From the NCBI GenBank assembly GCA_964614345.1, contig CAZTLP010000010.1:1-40754 (forward strand): a stretch of DNA of 40,754 bases. Reading direction: 5' to 3'. The notes beneath the pieces were generated by a model that had not been told where the DNA came from, ran no database searches, and saw only the letters and a list, made by a program, of their open reading frames with translations. This DNA is from AEGEAN-183 sp964614345. GTDB taxonomy: Bacteria > Pseudomonadota > Gammaproteobacteria > Magnimaribacterales > Magnimaribacteraceae. Shown here piece after piece: positions 23,613 to 32,398 of the stretch; the stretch's first letter is position 1, and every line of letters starts with the position of its first letter. Position numbers and translations under genes: made by a program.

Positions 23613-24202
23613 TCAACCATCTGAAGATACTTCTTGTGTAACTGTTCTACTTTCTTTTCTAATTCTTCTATCGTGCCTGTATTAAGCAATACATCATCTG
23701 CTTTCTCTAACCTCTTCTCTCTTTCCATTTGGGCCGAAACCATTTGTTCTACTTGATCAGTAGGAACTTTGTCTCTCTTGGCTGTTCTTTCAACTTGAAC
23801 ATCATTAGGTACATCTACAACCACTACTCGGGCACACATTTCTTGAGAATTGGTCTCTAACAATAAAGGTGCTACGAATAAGGTATAAGGACTGGTGGAT
23901 TCTGATATTTCCTTAGCTATTTGTTCCCCTATTCTTGGATGAAGTACAGATTCAAGCCATTTCCTTTCTTTAGCGTCTGAAGCAATAATTTCTCTAAGCT
24001 TGGCTCTATCCAATTGTCCATCCTCTGTGATAATTTCTGAGCCAAAATGAGATTCTATTTCTTGAAGAGCTGGCTTCCCTGGCTCTACCACCGTTCTTGA
24101 AGCTACATCAGCATCTACAACGGTAATACCTAGTGAGGCGAATTTATCAGAAGCAACTGACTTGCCACTTCCTATGCCTCCAGTAAGTCCAATAATTAAC
24201 AT
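23609..24202 (-). CDS. coaE: dephospho-CoA kinase
   Basis: Last step of CoA synthesis: phosphorylates the 3'-hydroxyl of dephospho-CoA. P-loop GLTGGIGSGKS (5-15), DADVASRTVVEPG (31-43), LHPRI and FVAPLLLET are canonical. 197 residues (E. coli 206). The ATG is preceded by TGA-TACCAT and six bases, without SD, which fits a leaderless start (see 24209-24217). Followed by yacG in the usual order; zapD and pilD, often neighbours, are not here. Confidence 0.96.
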   Translation of the reverse strand: MLIIGLTGGIGSGKSVASDKFASLGITVVDADVASRTVVEPGKPALQEIESHFGSEIITEDGQLDRAKLREIIASDAKERKWLESVLHPRIGEQIAKEISESTSPYTLFVAPLLLETNSQEMCARVVVVDVPNDVQVERTAKRDKVPTDQVEQMVSAQMEREKRLEKADDVLLNTGTIEELEKKVEQLHKKYLQMVE

Positions 24203-24208
24203 AGTAGG

Positions 24209-24217
24209 ATGGTATCA
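24209..24217 (-). promoter_or_regulatory. extended -10-like element of coaE, leaderless spacing
   Basis: Minus strand TGA-TACCAT (24217-24209), six bases (CCTACT), then the coaE ATG; no SD. It matches both the extended -10 (TGn) and the TANNNT-N6-ATG pattern of leaderless starts. Confidence 0.4.
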
Positions 24218-24245
24218 GATAGAAAATGCTTTTTCTTTCAAAAAA

Positions 24246-25106
24246 CTAAAGAGATTTTAAGAATTTGATAGCTTCTTCAGCAAAAATATCATTCCTATCG
24301 CCTGCTATCATGTGGGCTGCTTTTTCTATTTCTACAAATTTGGCATGACTGATGACCGATAAGAAATACTCTACATCTTCCATGGTAACAACATCACTGA
24401 GCGCCCCTCTTATCAATAAGGTAGGAATAGATACTCTTTCGGCTGCTTTTAATTGAAGTTCAAAGTATCCCTGGTCTCTCGAACTAGATCTTCTGTTTCC
24501 CAATTTGGTTGAACTTGGTCTTCTTCGGATAAACCTAGGATCCCAGTGCCAGTAATATCTTCCATCATCTTTCAATCTAAGGTTCTTTTTTAGTCCCTGT
24601 AGGTCTTTTGGTTTTTTTCTATGAGGTAAATAATCAGAAATAGACTTTGCTGCATCTTCTAAAGAATCAAAGCCTCCTTCACCTGAAAGCATAAAACTGA
24701 CTATTCGGTCTGATCCTACTGGATCTGGGTAAATTCCTATATCAACCATAATAAGAGCTGTACATAAATCTGAATTTATTTCATCTCCAGCTAATATCAA
24801 AGAAGCCATACCTCCCAAAGAAGCACCGACCAGCCTTGCTGGCTTACCTAACTCATTAATAATAGAGACTAAATCATCTTTATAGGCTCTGATTGAATAA
24901 TCGCCATCAGTGTCCCATTCACTATCGCCATGACCTCTTAAGTCTATAGCAACAGAATGGTAACCCGCTTCCGCTAATTTTTTCCCGGTATTCCCCCAAG
25001 CATGTCTGGTCTGACCTCCTCCGTGTAATAAGATGACCAATTCTTGGTTATTAGAACCCCAAACATCTGCTGCGATCTTTAAGCCACCGTGTCCTTTAAA
25101 GTGCAT
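24246..25106 (-). CDS. alpha/beta-fold hydrolase
   Basis: A 286-residue cytosolic hydrolase of the epoxide-hydrolase/esterase type. Oxyanion segment LLHGGGQTRHAW (26-37), nucleophile elbow GASLGG (S96), acid in the LSDVVTMEDV area (about 242-251) and catalytic His in KAAHMIAGD (about residue 264). A cap with an Arg-rich patch (RFIRRRPSSTKLGNRRSS, about 194-211) sits before the last third. The substrate is unknown. It stands alone between coaE and the Nramp-like gene, divergent from the latter. Confidence 0.87.
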   Translation of the reverse strand: MHFKGHGGLKIAADVWGSNNQELVILLHGGGQTRHAWGNTGKKLAEAGYHSVAIDLRGHGDSEWDTDGDYSIRAYKDDLVSIINELGKPARLVGASLGGMASLILAGDEINSDLCTALIMVDIGIYPDPVGSDRIVSFMLSGEGGFDSLEDAAKSISDYLPHRKKPKDLQGLKKNLRLKDDGRYYWHWDPRFIRRRPSSTKLGNRRSSSRDQGYFELQLKAAERVSIPTLLIRGALSDVVTMEDVEYFLSVISHAKFVEIEKAAHMIAGDRNDIFAEEAIKFLKSL

Positions 25107-25160
25107 ATATAGTGATCCTGCTAAAAAATTGTGAATTGTTTCATAAAATAGTACAAAATC

Positions 25161-25166
25161 TATAAA
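25161..25166 (+). promoter_or_regulatory. candidate -10 of the transporter–LLM–aminotransferase operon
   Basis: TATAAA 14 bp before the ATG at 25181, with a TTGTTT at a 19-bp spacing upstream. The implied leader is about eight nucleotides and has no SD, so the first gene would start almost leaderless. Confidence 0.3.
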
Positions 25167-25180
25167 TAAAGTTTCTCAAT

Positions 25181-26494
25181 ATGATACAAGCCCCTAAAAC
25201 TTTCATCCAACGCCTAAAATATGTAGGCCCTAGCGTTATAGTTGTTGGAAGTGTCGTAGGTAGTGGAGAGTTAGTTTTAACATCTCTTTTAGGAGCTGCA
25301 GCAGGTTTTGCTTTCCTCTGGTGGGTGATATTTAGCACCATTAGTAAATCCATTGTGCAGGCAGAAATCGCAAGGTATGTGATTGTTACTAAGAAAACCT
25401 TTTTAGAAAGTTTTTCTGAAATTCCTGGTCCCAGCACGGAAATAGGACAAAAAAAATCTTCTTGGGCTGTCTGGATTCTGCTTTTTGGGGCAATCCCGGC
25501 TTTGGCTGGAGGTGGGGGCATAATAGGTTCTGCTGCAGAAGCTGCAAACATCTTGGTTCCTTTTTTTTCACCCGGCTGGTGGGTAGTTATTCTAAGTGTA
25601 GTTACTTCTGGGATACTGTTTTGGGGTTCATACAAGTCTTTAGAAAAAGTAATGCTCACTATTGTCATTGCTTTCTCAGCTATAACTTTAATTATCTCCT
25701 TAGCTATTCAATCTACAGAATACCAAGTTAGTTTTGACCAGCTGGTTTATGGTTTTTCTTTTGATTTTCCATTTGAATATTTAGCTTTAGCTCTAGCTGT
25801 ATACGGCTACACAGGAATTAACTCTGGAGAGATTATGGCCTACTCATACTGGTGCCTTGAAAAAGGATATGGAAAAGAAGTTGATGCCGACAAAGGAAAC
25901 ATAAAAACATGGATCAAAGTCATGCAAACAGATGTTTGGGCCACTTTATTCTTTATGGTGATAGGTACTTTGCCATTTTTTATTCTAGGCGCCGCGGTCC
26001 TTCACCCTCTAGACCTTTATCCACCACCTAATGGGGACTTAATATCTACTCTCTCCAACATGTTTACTGAAGTGTTGGGTAGTTGGGCAAAATGGATGTT
26101 TCTTATAGGTGGATTTTTTATCTTGTTTTCAACAACTTTATCGGGAGTTGCTGCACAAACTAGAGTTCTGCCAGATTACTTATTAGTGTTAGGAATAATT
26201 AAAGAAAAAAAAATTACCCGACTATCTTTAACCAGAACCTTTGCTTGTATAGTTCCAATCATTAGTGGAACTATTTATTTCCTTTTTCCGAATCCAGTAA
26301 GTCTATTATTAATAGCAGGTATATGGGCAGCTCTAGTTCTGCCTTTAATAAATGCTGTAGCTATTTATTTAGTGAGCAAACTAGAGCCAGAACTCCAACC
26401 AAAATTAGGTATAAAAGTCTTTCTCTGGGTAACTTTAGTACTTCTGGTTCTTTTAGCTCTACTTGTGTCCTACAATGTACTGATTGGTTTTTAA
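25181..26494 (+). CDS. Nramp-fold membrane transporter with non-canonical ion site
   Basis: A 437-residue inner-membrane protein with about 11 hydrophobic segments and the start of Nramp metal transporters (YVGPSVIVVGSVVGSGEL). In true Nramps TM1 carries DPGN and TM6 carries MPH, which bind Mn2+/Fe2+. Here TM1 has GSGE (27-30 region) and TM6 has YTGINSGEIMAYSYW. Both half-helices therefore end in a Ser-Gly-Glu, a symmetrical change. It may use another cation or carry a different substrate. It heads an operon with an LLM oxidoreductase (34 bp) and a class III aminotransferase (21 bp), which points to uptake of an organic compound or of a metal needed there. Confidence 0.8.
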   Translation: MIQAPKTFIQRLKYVGPSVIVVGSVVGSGELVLTSLLGAAAGFAFLWWVIFSTISKSIVQAEIARYVIVTKKTFLESFSEIPGPSTEIGQKKSSWAVWILLFGAIPALAGGGGIIGSAAEAANILVPFFSPGWWVVILSVVTSGILFWGSYKSLEKVMLTIVIAFSAITLIISLAIQSTEYQVSFDQLVYGFSFDFPFEYLALALAVYGYTGINSGEIMAYSYWCLEKGYGKEVDADKGNIKTWIKVMQTDVWATLFFMVIGTLPFFILGAAVLHPLDLYPPPNGDLISTLSNMFTEVLGSWAKWMFLIGGFFILFSTTLSGVAAQTRVLPDYLLVLGIIKEKKITRLSLTRTFACIVPIISGTIYFLFPNPVSLLLIAGIWAALVLPLINAVAIYLVSKLEPELQPKLGIKVFLWVTLVLLVLLALLVSYNVLIGF

Positions 26495-26528
26495 AAATAT
26501 TTAAGTTAGTAGCCCTAGGGGGATAAAT

Positions 26529-27803
26529 ATGAAATTTGGAATCTTTTACGAACATCAATTACCCAGGCCTTGGAAAGAAGGGGATGAATTAAAACTTTTC
26601 CAAGATGCCTTGGATCAGGTAGAACTTGCTGACAATCTTGGAATAGATTACGTCTGGGAAGTTGAACACCATTTTTTAGAAGAATACGCCCATTCTTCAG
26701 CTCCCGAGGTTTTCTTAGCTGCTTGCTCCCAAAGAACAAAAAATATTCGACTAGGTCATGGAATTAAGTTGATGCCTCCCAATTACAATCACCCTGCAAG
26801 GGTTGCCGAGGAAATTGCAAGTTTAGATCTGGTTTCTAATGGAAGAGTAGAATTTGGAACAGGAGAATCTTCTTCCTTAGCCGAACTAGGAGGCTTTAAT
26901 ATTCCGGTTGAAGAAAAAAGGGAACAATGGCTGGAAGCGGTTGAACAAACTTGCAATATGATGGCCATGGAACCTTATCCAGGCTACGAAGGTAAATACT
27001 TTTCCATGCCCTGTAGAAACCTTGTACCTAAACCTGCGCAGAGACCACACCCTCCCCTTTGGGTAGCTTGCTCAAATAGGGAAACCATTAAATTGGCAGC
27101 TAAACTTGGTATTGGTGCTTTAACCTTTGCTTTTGTTGACCCTGATGAAGCTAAGTTATGGGTAGATGATTACTACAAGATTTTAAAAGAAGAATGTATT
27201 CCCATAGGACACACTATAAACCCCAATATTGCCATGGTTACTTCTTTTGGTTGCCATAAAGATCATGACGAGGCAGTTAGAAGAATGCAAGAAGGCTTTC
27301 AGTTCTTTAGTTATGGCCTTGGTCATCACTATATTTTTGGTATTAACAAGCCTGGCAGGACTAATATTTGGGAAGAATTTCAAAAGAATAAAATAAAAAC
27401 AGAGGGTCGTTCTACAATACATGCACAGGCACCTTCTAATACTGAAACCCCTGGGATCGGAACCCCTGAAGAACTTACTGCACATCTCAAGAAATTTGAA
27501 AAAACGGGTGTTGACCAAGTAACTTTTATTCAACAAGGGGGTAGGAATAAGCATGAACACATTTGCGAAGCACTTGAACTCTTCGCTTCTGATGTCATGC
27601 CTGAATTTAAAGAAAGAGAAGCAAATAGAGAAAAAGAAAAAATGGAAGAACTGGCTCCTTATTTAGAAGAAGCGATGAACCGAAAAAAATGGATGGCTGA
27701 ATTGAAAGATGATGAAATACCTAATGTAGAGGCTTTAGGTCGTCAAATTATTGAAGAATCCAAAAATAAAGAAGCAACAAATAATAAGAAATCAGCTGTT
27801 TAA
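26529..27803 (+). CDS. LLM-class flavin-dependent monooxygenase (luciferase-like)
   Basis: A 424-residue luciferase-superfamily enzyme: KFGIFYEHQLPRPW at the start, VWEVEHHFLEEYAHSSAPEVFLAA (His pair near the flavin), IRLGHGIKLMP, PARVAEEIASLDLVSNGRVEFGTGESSS. The family oxidises organic substrates with FMNH2 and O2. It is longer than most relatives: the last about 70 residues are a charged, probably helical tail (KEREANREKEKMEELAPYL). SD GGGGGA before the ATG. Second LLM gene of the window, not closely similar to the one at 12332. Together with the aminotransferase that follows it may attack a nitrogen-containing compound. Confidence 0.88.
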   Translation: MKFGIFYEHQLPRPWKEGDELKLFQDALDQVELADNLGIDYVWEVEHHFLEEYAHSSAPEVFLAACSQRTKNIRLGHGIKLMPPNYNHPARVAEEIASLDLVSNGRVEFGTGESSSLAELGGFNIPVEEKREQWLEAVEQTCNMMAMEPYPGYEGKYFSMPCRNLVPKPAQRPHPPLWVACSNRETIKLAAKLGIGALTFAFVDPDEAKLWVDDYYKILKEECIPIGHTINPNIAMVTSFGCHKDHDEAVRRMQEGFQFFSYGLGHHYIFGINKPGRTNIWEEFQKNKIKTEGRSTIHAQAPSNTETPGIGTPEELTAHLKKFEKTGVDQVTFIQQGGRNKHEHICEALELFASDVMPEFKEREANREKEKMEELAPYLEEAMNRKKWMAELKDDEIPNVEALGRQIIEESKNKEATNNKKSAV

Positions 27804-27824
27804 TAATTAATTTTTCTACAAGAA

Positions 27825-29135
27825 ATGGTTAAGTGGCCTTTCCTTCCAAAAGATGCTGGGCTTGAAATAGCTAAAACCGAAGGCGCTTATCTTTTTACAC
27901 CAGAAGGACACAAGATATTAGATGCTGCCAGTGGAGCAATCGTAAACAATATAGGTTACGGAAGAGAAGAGGTAGCTGAAGCAATAAAAGAAGCCTCCCT
28001 TAACAATACTTATGTTTTACCTCCCTTCTTAACTCCGGAAAGAGAAGAGCTATTAGATGAATTAAGACAACACTGGTTACCATCTCATCTAACTCGAATA
28101 CACTTATCTTCTGGCGGATCAGAAGCTAATGAATCTGCAGTTAAGCTAGCGATTCAATACCAAGCCAGCAGAGGCAAACCAGAAAAAAATATCATCCTGA
28201 CGAGAGATCTCTCTTACCATGGAACAACCCTGAATATGTCGGGAATTTCTGGCCATACAGCAAGAAAGAGAGGTTTAGAGAGTTATGTTCCAGCGCCTAG
28301 AACGATTGAAACGCCCTACCCTTTAAGGTGTCCGTTAGGAAGCTTTCATCCTGAAGCAAAAGACTATTACCTCGATAACTTAAAAGAAGTAATTAAAGCC
28401 CAAGGGGCAAATAATATTGCTGCTTTATTGATGGAACCGATTAATGGGTCAAGCGGGGGAGCCATTTACCCCCCTGAAGGGTATTGGGAAAAAGCTCAAG
28501 AAATCTTGAAAGAGAACGACATCCTACTAATTGCTGATGAGGTAATGACAGGATTTGGTAGAACCGGTGTCGATTTCTCCAGCAACTTTTATAACCTCAG
28601 ACCCGATATTCTAGTTGCCGGTAAAGGAATGGCTGCGGGTTATGCCGCAATCTCAGGGACATATAGTACTGATGAAATAGCAGATTCAATTTTGAAAGCA
28701 GGTTATGAGGTAATGTTCCATACCTTCGCAGCTTTACCACAATCTTGTGCTGCCTCTACTACTGTTCTCAAAATACTCCGAAGAGAAAATTTGTGTGAAA
28801 GAGTTAATCCACTGGGAGATCAATTAAAGCAAAAGCTTATATCTGAATTGGGACAACATCCTTTGGTTGCAGAAATAAGAGGCCAAGGCTTACTTATTGG
28901 TGTTGAAATAGTCAAAGAAAAAGAAGGCCTTACCAGTTTTGATGAGAAAGAAAAGATTACCAATCAAATTGTTGCTAAAGGCCTAGAAAACGGAGTTTTC
29001 TTCTATCCAGGAGGGACTGGAGAATACAGAGACATAATCTGCCTAGGTCCTGCTTTTATTATCAATCAAGAAGACATTGATCTAATGGTCAACACTCTGA
29101 AGCAATGCTTAGATCATATTCAGTCAAAATATTAA
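27825..29135 (+). CDS. class III PLP-dependent aminotransferase
   Basis: Omega-amino-acid type aminotransferase of 436 residues. PLP lysine K267 (VAGKGMAAGYAA), D238 in LIADEVMTGFGRTG, SSGGSEANESAVKLA (95-109) and SYHGTTL (130-136) are standard for the family (glutamate-1-semialdehyde mutase, GabT, BioA). Not HemL or BioA by context. 21 bp after the LLM gene, no SD, and followed at once by a strong terminator, so it closes the operon that starts at 25181. Confidence 0.9.
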   Translation: MVKWPFLPKDAGLEIAKTEGAYLFTPEGHKILDAASGAIVNNIGYGREEVAEAIKEASLNNTYVLPPFLTPEREELLDELRQHWLPSHLTRIHLSSGGSEANESAVKLAIQYQASRGKPEKNIILTRDLSYHGTTLNMSGISGHTARKRGLESYVPAPRTIETPYPLRCPLGSFHPEAKDYYLDNLKEVIKAQGANNIAALLMEPINGSSGGAIYPPEGYWEKAQEILKENDILLIADEVMTGFGRTGVDFSSNFYNLRPDILVAGKGMAAGYAAISGTYSTDEIADSILKAGYEVMFHTFAALPQSCAASTTVLKILRRENLCERVNPLGDQLKQKLISELGQHPLVAEIRGQGLLIGVEIVKEKEGLTSFDEKEKITNQIVAKGLENGVFFYPGGTGEYRDIICLGPAFIINQEDIDLMVNTLKQCLDHIQSKY

Positions 29136-29146
29136 TGATCAAGAAT

Positions 29147-29176
29147 AAAAAAACCTGCCCGAAGGCAGGTTTTTTT
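29147..29176. terminator. strong bidirectional intrinsic terminator
   Basis: CCTGCC-CGAA-GGCAGG (29154-29169), preceded by seven A (29147-29153) and followed by seven T (29170-29176), extending the stem to nine or more pairs. It ends the plus-strand operon at 29135 and the minus-strand TonB receptor gene at 29193. Confidence 0.95.
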
Positions 29177-29192
29177 ATGAAGCGATAGCTTC

Positions 29193-32120
29193 TTAGTAAG
29201 CACCAATCTTGTAAGTAAATCCTATTCCTGCAGAACGCGGCAATGTAGGAGTTACAGATCTTCTAAAACCTTGGTTTTCACCATCACTACTCGTATTCCT
29301 AATACCTATTTTGTTGTGAATATTATTTACAAAAGCCATTATTTCCAAATCTTCGTCAGCGTTTCTCCAAGAAACTTTAACGTCCATCCTGTCAAAAGCT
29401 GGAGATCTATCTAAGGCTAGTCCACTATCATCCCACATAATACTGCTTGTCCAAGCGTAAGTTAGAAGATAGTCAACAGTGCCTCCGTACAAATCCCTGC
29501 TCCAATTTGCATACATAGCAAATTTACTCTTAGGAATTCTTAACATTTGCACACCTTTCATTGAAACCGTTCTTTCAGCTATAGAATAAAGAGAAGGAGG
29601 TGCATTTGGATCGTTTTCATCTATAACGCCCGCTACTCCTGTAGGTTGAATGTATTCTTCAGAATAAGAAGCATCCGTATAACTTGCATTTCCTCCAAGC
29701 AAGAAACCTGCATTAGGAGAATATATAAAGTCTATTTCCGCTCCATTGGTATTAGCTTCAGGGAAACCTTGTACCGAAGTTCCAGTCCCTCCCAAGAAAC
29801 TAGCTGTTACAAACTGACCATGAATATTCTCGTATGTATACCTGTACACAGAAGCATTTAATTGCAATGTATTATCTAAATGCGTTCCTTTATAACCTAG
29901 TTCAGTTGAAAGAACTTCTTCTTGATCATACGTAGGGAAAGGAGAGAAATAACCTAAGTTAAATCCACCTGCTCTATACCCAGTGGTGTTTGAAAGATAA
30001 AGAAGAACATTGTCCGTTGGAGTGTAATCGAAATTTAAACGCCAAGTTACATCTTCAAAATCTCTTTCCATCGCTCTATGAATAGAACGACTCATTGGAA
30101 TGCCCCTAAAACGTATAATTCCGTTTCCTGTTGGCGTTCCATCTGCATTAAGTGCTCCAGTAGCAACGTTATACGCATGTAGGCCAGCTGGAGTTAAAGC
30201 TGTTTCTGTGTATAAAAACAGATTCTCTTGAGCAACCTTCTGATCCTCGTGCCAAGAAGCTCCAACAGTTATAGCCCATGTATCGTTAATTTGATACTCA
30301 GTTTGGAAATAAGCCGCATAAGCATCGGTCTTATTCTCAGTCTGCCATATAAAAGTTGTTCCTGGTGTAACAGGACCATTACTTACGGAGCCACCCACAT
30401 CTCCAGTCCAAGGGCCTTCTAAGAAACAAACGGATGTTAAATGAGGATCATTAAACTCTGGTCCAGGCACTAAACCTACTAAGTCAACTATTCCACAACC
30501 CACATCTCTCGCTGAATATGGTCCAACCATGGTTTGCGAGGCTCCTACTACTGGAGTACTTCCAGTAGCTGGTCCAAATAATCCTACTCCAGCAGGAAGA
30601 CCTAGAGGGCCAGCATCTCTACCAGCAACATACCAATCTAGAAACGCGCTACCAATTGTTGGTAATCCTGTCGCCCCTAAGATTCCATAATCTGCTGCAC
30701 CTGATTGTCTTGCCTCAGTGAAAGCTCCAGTGTCAGTCCAGAAATCTAGATCTTGGTCAATTTCATTGTGGTATTCAAAAAGTCCAACAGTTAAATTCCA
30801 GTTATCAGTAATATCCCAGAAAAGCTGTACCTCGGTCTGCCAGTTCTCATTTTCCTGTTCAGCATAAAACTGTTCATCAAGAAGCTGGTTTCCTAATCTG
30901 TCATCATCAGTGATACGTGTATAAAGGTAATCCGTGTAAGAACCAATAAACTTCAAGGTTAACTTGTCATTTACGTCCCAGGCCGTATTTACGGTTCCAG
31001 CTGAGTGATTGAAATACTCATCATTCATACCATTAGTTGCGGCCACTAGATGTTTACCTCTTAAAGAAGGAATACCTTTCCCGTCTCCGAATATGATTTG
31101 ATTTAAAATATTCTGATCGTATCCATAAGCATAATTAGGTCTAGCAAAACCACTTTCTGATGGATCTACACCAGGCACTAGGTGTTGCGCAGATTTGGTT
31201 ATTCCATTGTGATTAAAAGAGAAAACGTCCATTCCGGTAACCGCACAATTAGCTACTGTTCGATCAACTCGGCTAGCACAAGCCACACTTGGGTCAACCG
31301 GACGATAGCCATGGACCATAAGATCATTAGGTATCGTTCCTCCGTTGTACATACTGGTATTAAGCAGTCCAGCTCCTTGTGCTGAGGCTAATACCCTACC
31401 GTAACTTCTGGCATTACCTCTAACATCAACTGTTAAATCATCACCTTCCCATCGAAGAGCTAATGTGTAGTTTTCATCTCCATAACTGTCTAAATCTTCA
31501 TGCCCAGCTATATCCTCAACAGTACCGTCTCTCATACGATTAACCGCAATAAACCTAGCGCTTAATTTATCTGTAATAGGACCGTTGATAAACATATAGC
31601 CTTCTGCCATTGCATCAGAACCTGTAATGGTTTTGACTTCAGCAGCGAAATCCTGAGAAGGTTTATTGGTAATGAAATTAACCGCACCACCAATACTGTT
31701 TCTGCCGTACAAAGTACCTTGAGGACCACGAAGTACCTCAATTCTAGCTACGTCATAAAGAGCATTTTCAGTTGATGCAATACCAAAGTCTTCAGAATAA
31801 CCTCCATCCTGGTAAGTACCTACACCAGGGTCTCCCCCTAATGCTCTAAACACACGACCAATACCTCTAATGGAAATATCATAAGGTTGAATCGTTGTAG
31901 CAGGAATGAAGTTCTGTAAATCTTCTTGGTTCCTTAAATTTAAGCCTTCGATAAGAGATTCATCAAAAGCAGTAATAGAAATAGCAGTGTCTTGTATAGA
32001 AGCTGTACGTTTTTCAGCTGTAACTATAACTTCTTCTATCCCTTGAAACTCATCTTCTTCGGCCGAAACGACCGGAAAAACAAGACCAAAGGCTGCTAGT
32101 AAAAATAGAAATTTTTTCAT
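29193..32120 (-). CDS. TonB-dependent outer-membrane receptor
   Basis: Active transporter of a large or scarce nutrient across the outer membrane. From the ATG at 32118-32120 (GGGGAG upstream) it has 975 residues; a start 20 codons earlier would spoil the signal peptide. Signal MKKFLFLLAAFGLVFPVVSA (cleavage after A20), TonB box EEVIVTAEKR, plug domain with RGPQGTLYGRNSIGGAVNFITN, then a 22-strand-type barrel ending in a terminal aromatic residue (IGFTYKIGAY). Two long loops each contain a pair of Cys (about 260-275 and 520-545). Substrate unknown; in this type of bacterium often polysaccharide, lipid or peptide breakdown products. It faces the transporter–LLM–aminotransferase operon. Confidence 0.95.
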   Translation of the reverse strand: MKKFLFLLAAFGLVFPVVSAEEDEFQGIEEVIVTAEKRTASIQDTAISITAFDESLIEGLNLRNQEDLQNFIPATTIQPYDISIRGIGRVFRALGGDPGVGTYQDGGYSEDFGIASTENALYDVARIEVLRGPQGTLYGRNSIGGAVNFITNKPSQDFAAEVKTITGSDAMAEGYMFINGPITDKLSARFIAVNRMRDGTVEDIAGHEDLDSYGDENYTLALRWEGDDLTVDVRGNARSYGRVLASAQGAGLLNTSMYNGGTIPNDLMVHGYRPVDPSVACASRVDRTVANCAVTGMDVFSFNHNGITKSAQHLVPGVDPSESGFARPNYAYGYDQNILNQIIFGDGKGIPSLRGKHLVAATNGMNDEYFNHSAGTVNTAWDVNDKLTLKFIGSYTDYLYTRITDDDRLGNQLLDEQFYAEQENENWQTEVQLFWDITDNWNLTVGLFEYHNEIDQDLDFWTDTGAFTEARQSGAADYGILGATGLPTIGSAFLDWYVAGRDAGPLGLPAGVGLFGPATGSTPVVGASQTMVGPYSARDVGCGIVDLVGLVPGPEFNDPHLTSVCFLEGPWTGDVGGSVSNGPVTPGTTFIWQTENKTDAYAAYFQTEYQINDTWAITVGASWHEDQKVAQENLFLYTETALTPAGLHAYNVATGALNADGTPTGNGIIRFRGIPMSRSIHRAMERDFEDVTWRLNFDYTPTDNVLLYLSNTTGYRAGGFNLGYFSPFPTYDQEEVLSTELGYKGTHLDNTLQLNASVYRYTYENIHGQFVTASFLGGTGTSVQGFPEANTNGAEIDFIYSPNAGFLLGGNASYTDASYSEEYIQPTGVAGVIDENDPNAPPSLYSIAERTVSMKGVQMLRIPKSKFAMYANWSRDLYGGTVDYLLTYAWTSSIMWDDSGLALDRSPAFDRMDVKVSWRNADEDLEIMAFVNNIHNKIGIRNTSSDGENQGFRRSVTPTLPRSAGIGFTYKIGAY

Positions 32121-32252
32121 GGTTCTCCCCAAAAAATTACAAATTGTTAGCAAAAACCCCCAAAAAAGAGGTTTCAGCACTCATATAGAATTGAACTTAC
32201 TACTTATACGGCTTAGATACAAGCTTTTACTTAAAAAAAGACCTGTCAATTT
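32121..32252 (-). promoter_or_regulatory. leader/promoter region of the TonB receptor gene
   Basis: 132 bp between tRNA-Ala and the receptor ATG, read on the minus strand. A perfect TTGACA occurs directly after the tRNA (32247-32242 region) without a matching -10 at 17 bp; TATAAG further down could be a -10. T-rich runs near the start (TTTTTTGGGG and TTTTTTTAAG). I cannot fix one promoter. Confidence 0.3.
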
Positions 32253-32328
32253 TGGTGGAGCCAGTCGGGATCGAACCGACGACCTCCTGGATGCAAACCA
32301 GACGCTCTCCCAGCTGAGCTATGGCCCC
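32253..32328 (-). tRNA. alaT: tRNA-Ala (TGC anticodon)
   Basis: 76-nt cloverleaf on the minus strand: acceptor GGGGCCA/TGGCTCC with one G-T pair, D stem GCTC/GAGC, anticodon loop TTTGCAT (anticodon TGC), T arm GTCGG-TTCGATC-CCGAC, discriminator A, encoded CCA (32253-32255). In many gammaproteobacteria this isoacceptor sits in rRNA spacers; here it is a lone gene. Confidence 0.97.
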
Positions 32329-32398
32329 AAAAGGATGCGTAGATTAACAAAAACCAAGTAAATATGTAATTAGTTTAGCCTACAGACCTTTTCTTTAG

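Noticed and set aside
25389..25731. Overlapping frames within the Nramp-like gene on both strands
   Set aside because: Low-complexity shadows of the transmembrane coding sequence.
32119..32361. 80-codon plus-strand frame with a product like ASRDRTDDLLDANQTLSQLS
   Set aside because: It is the antisense of tRNA-Ala; this peptide is a well-known false protein from tRNA genes.
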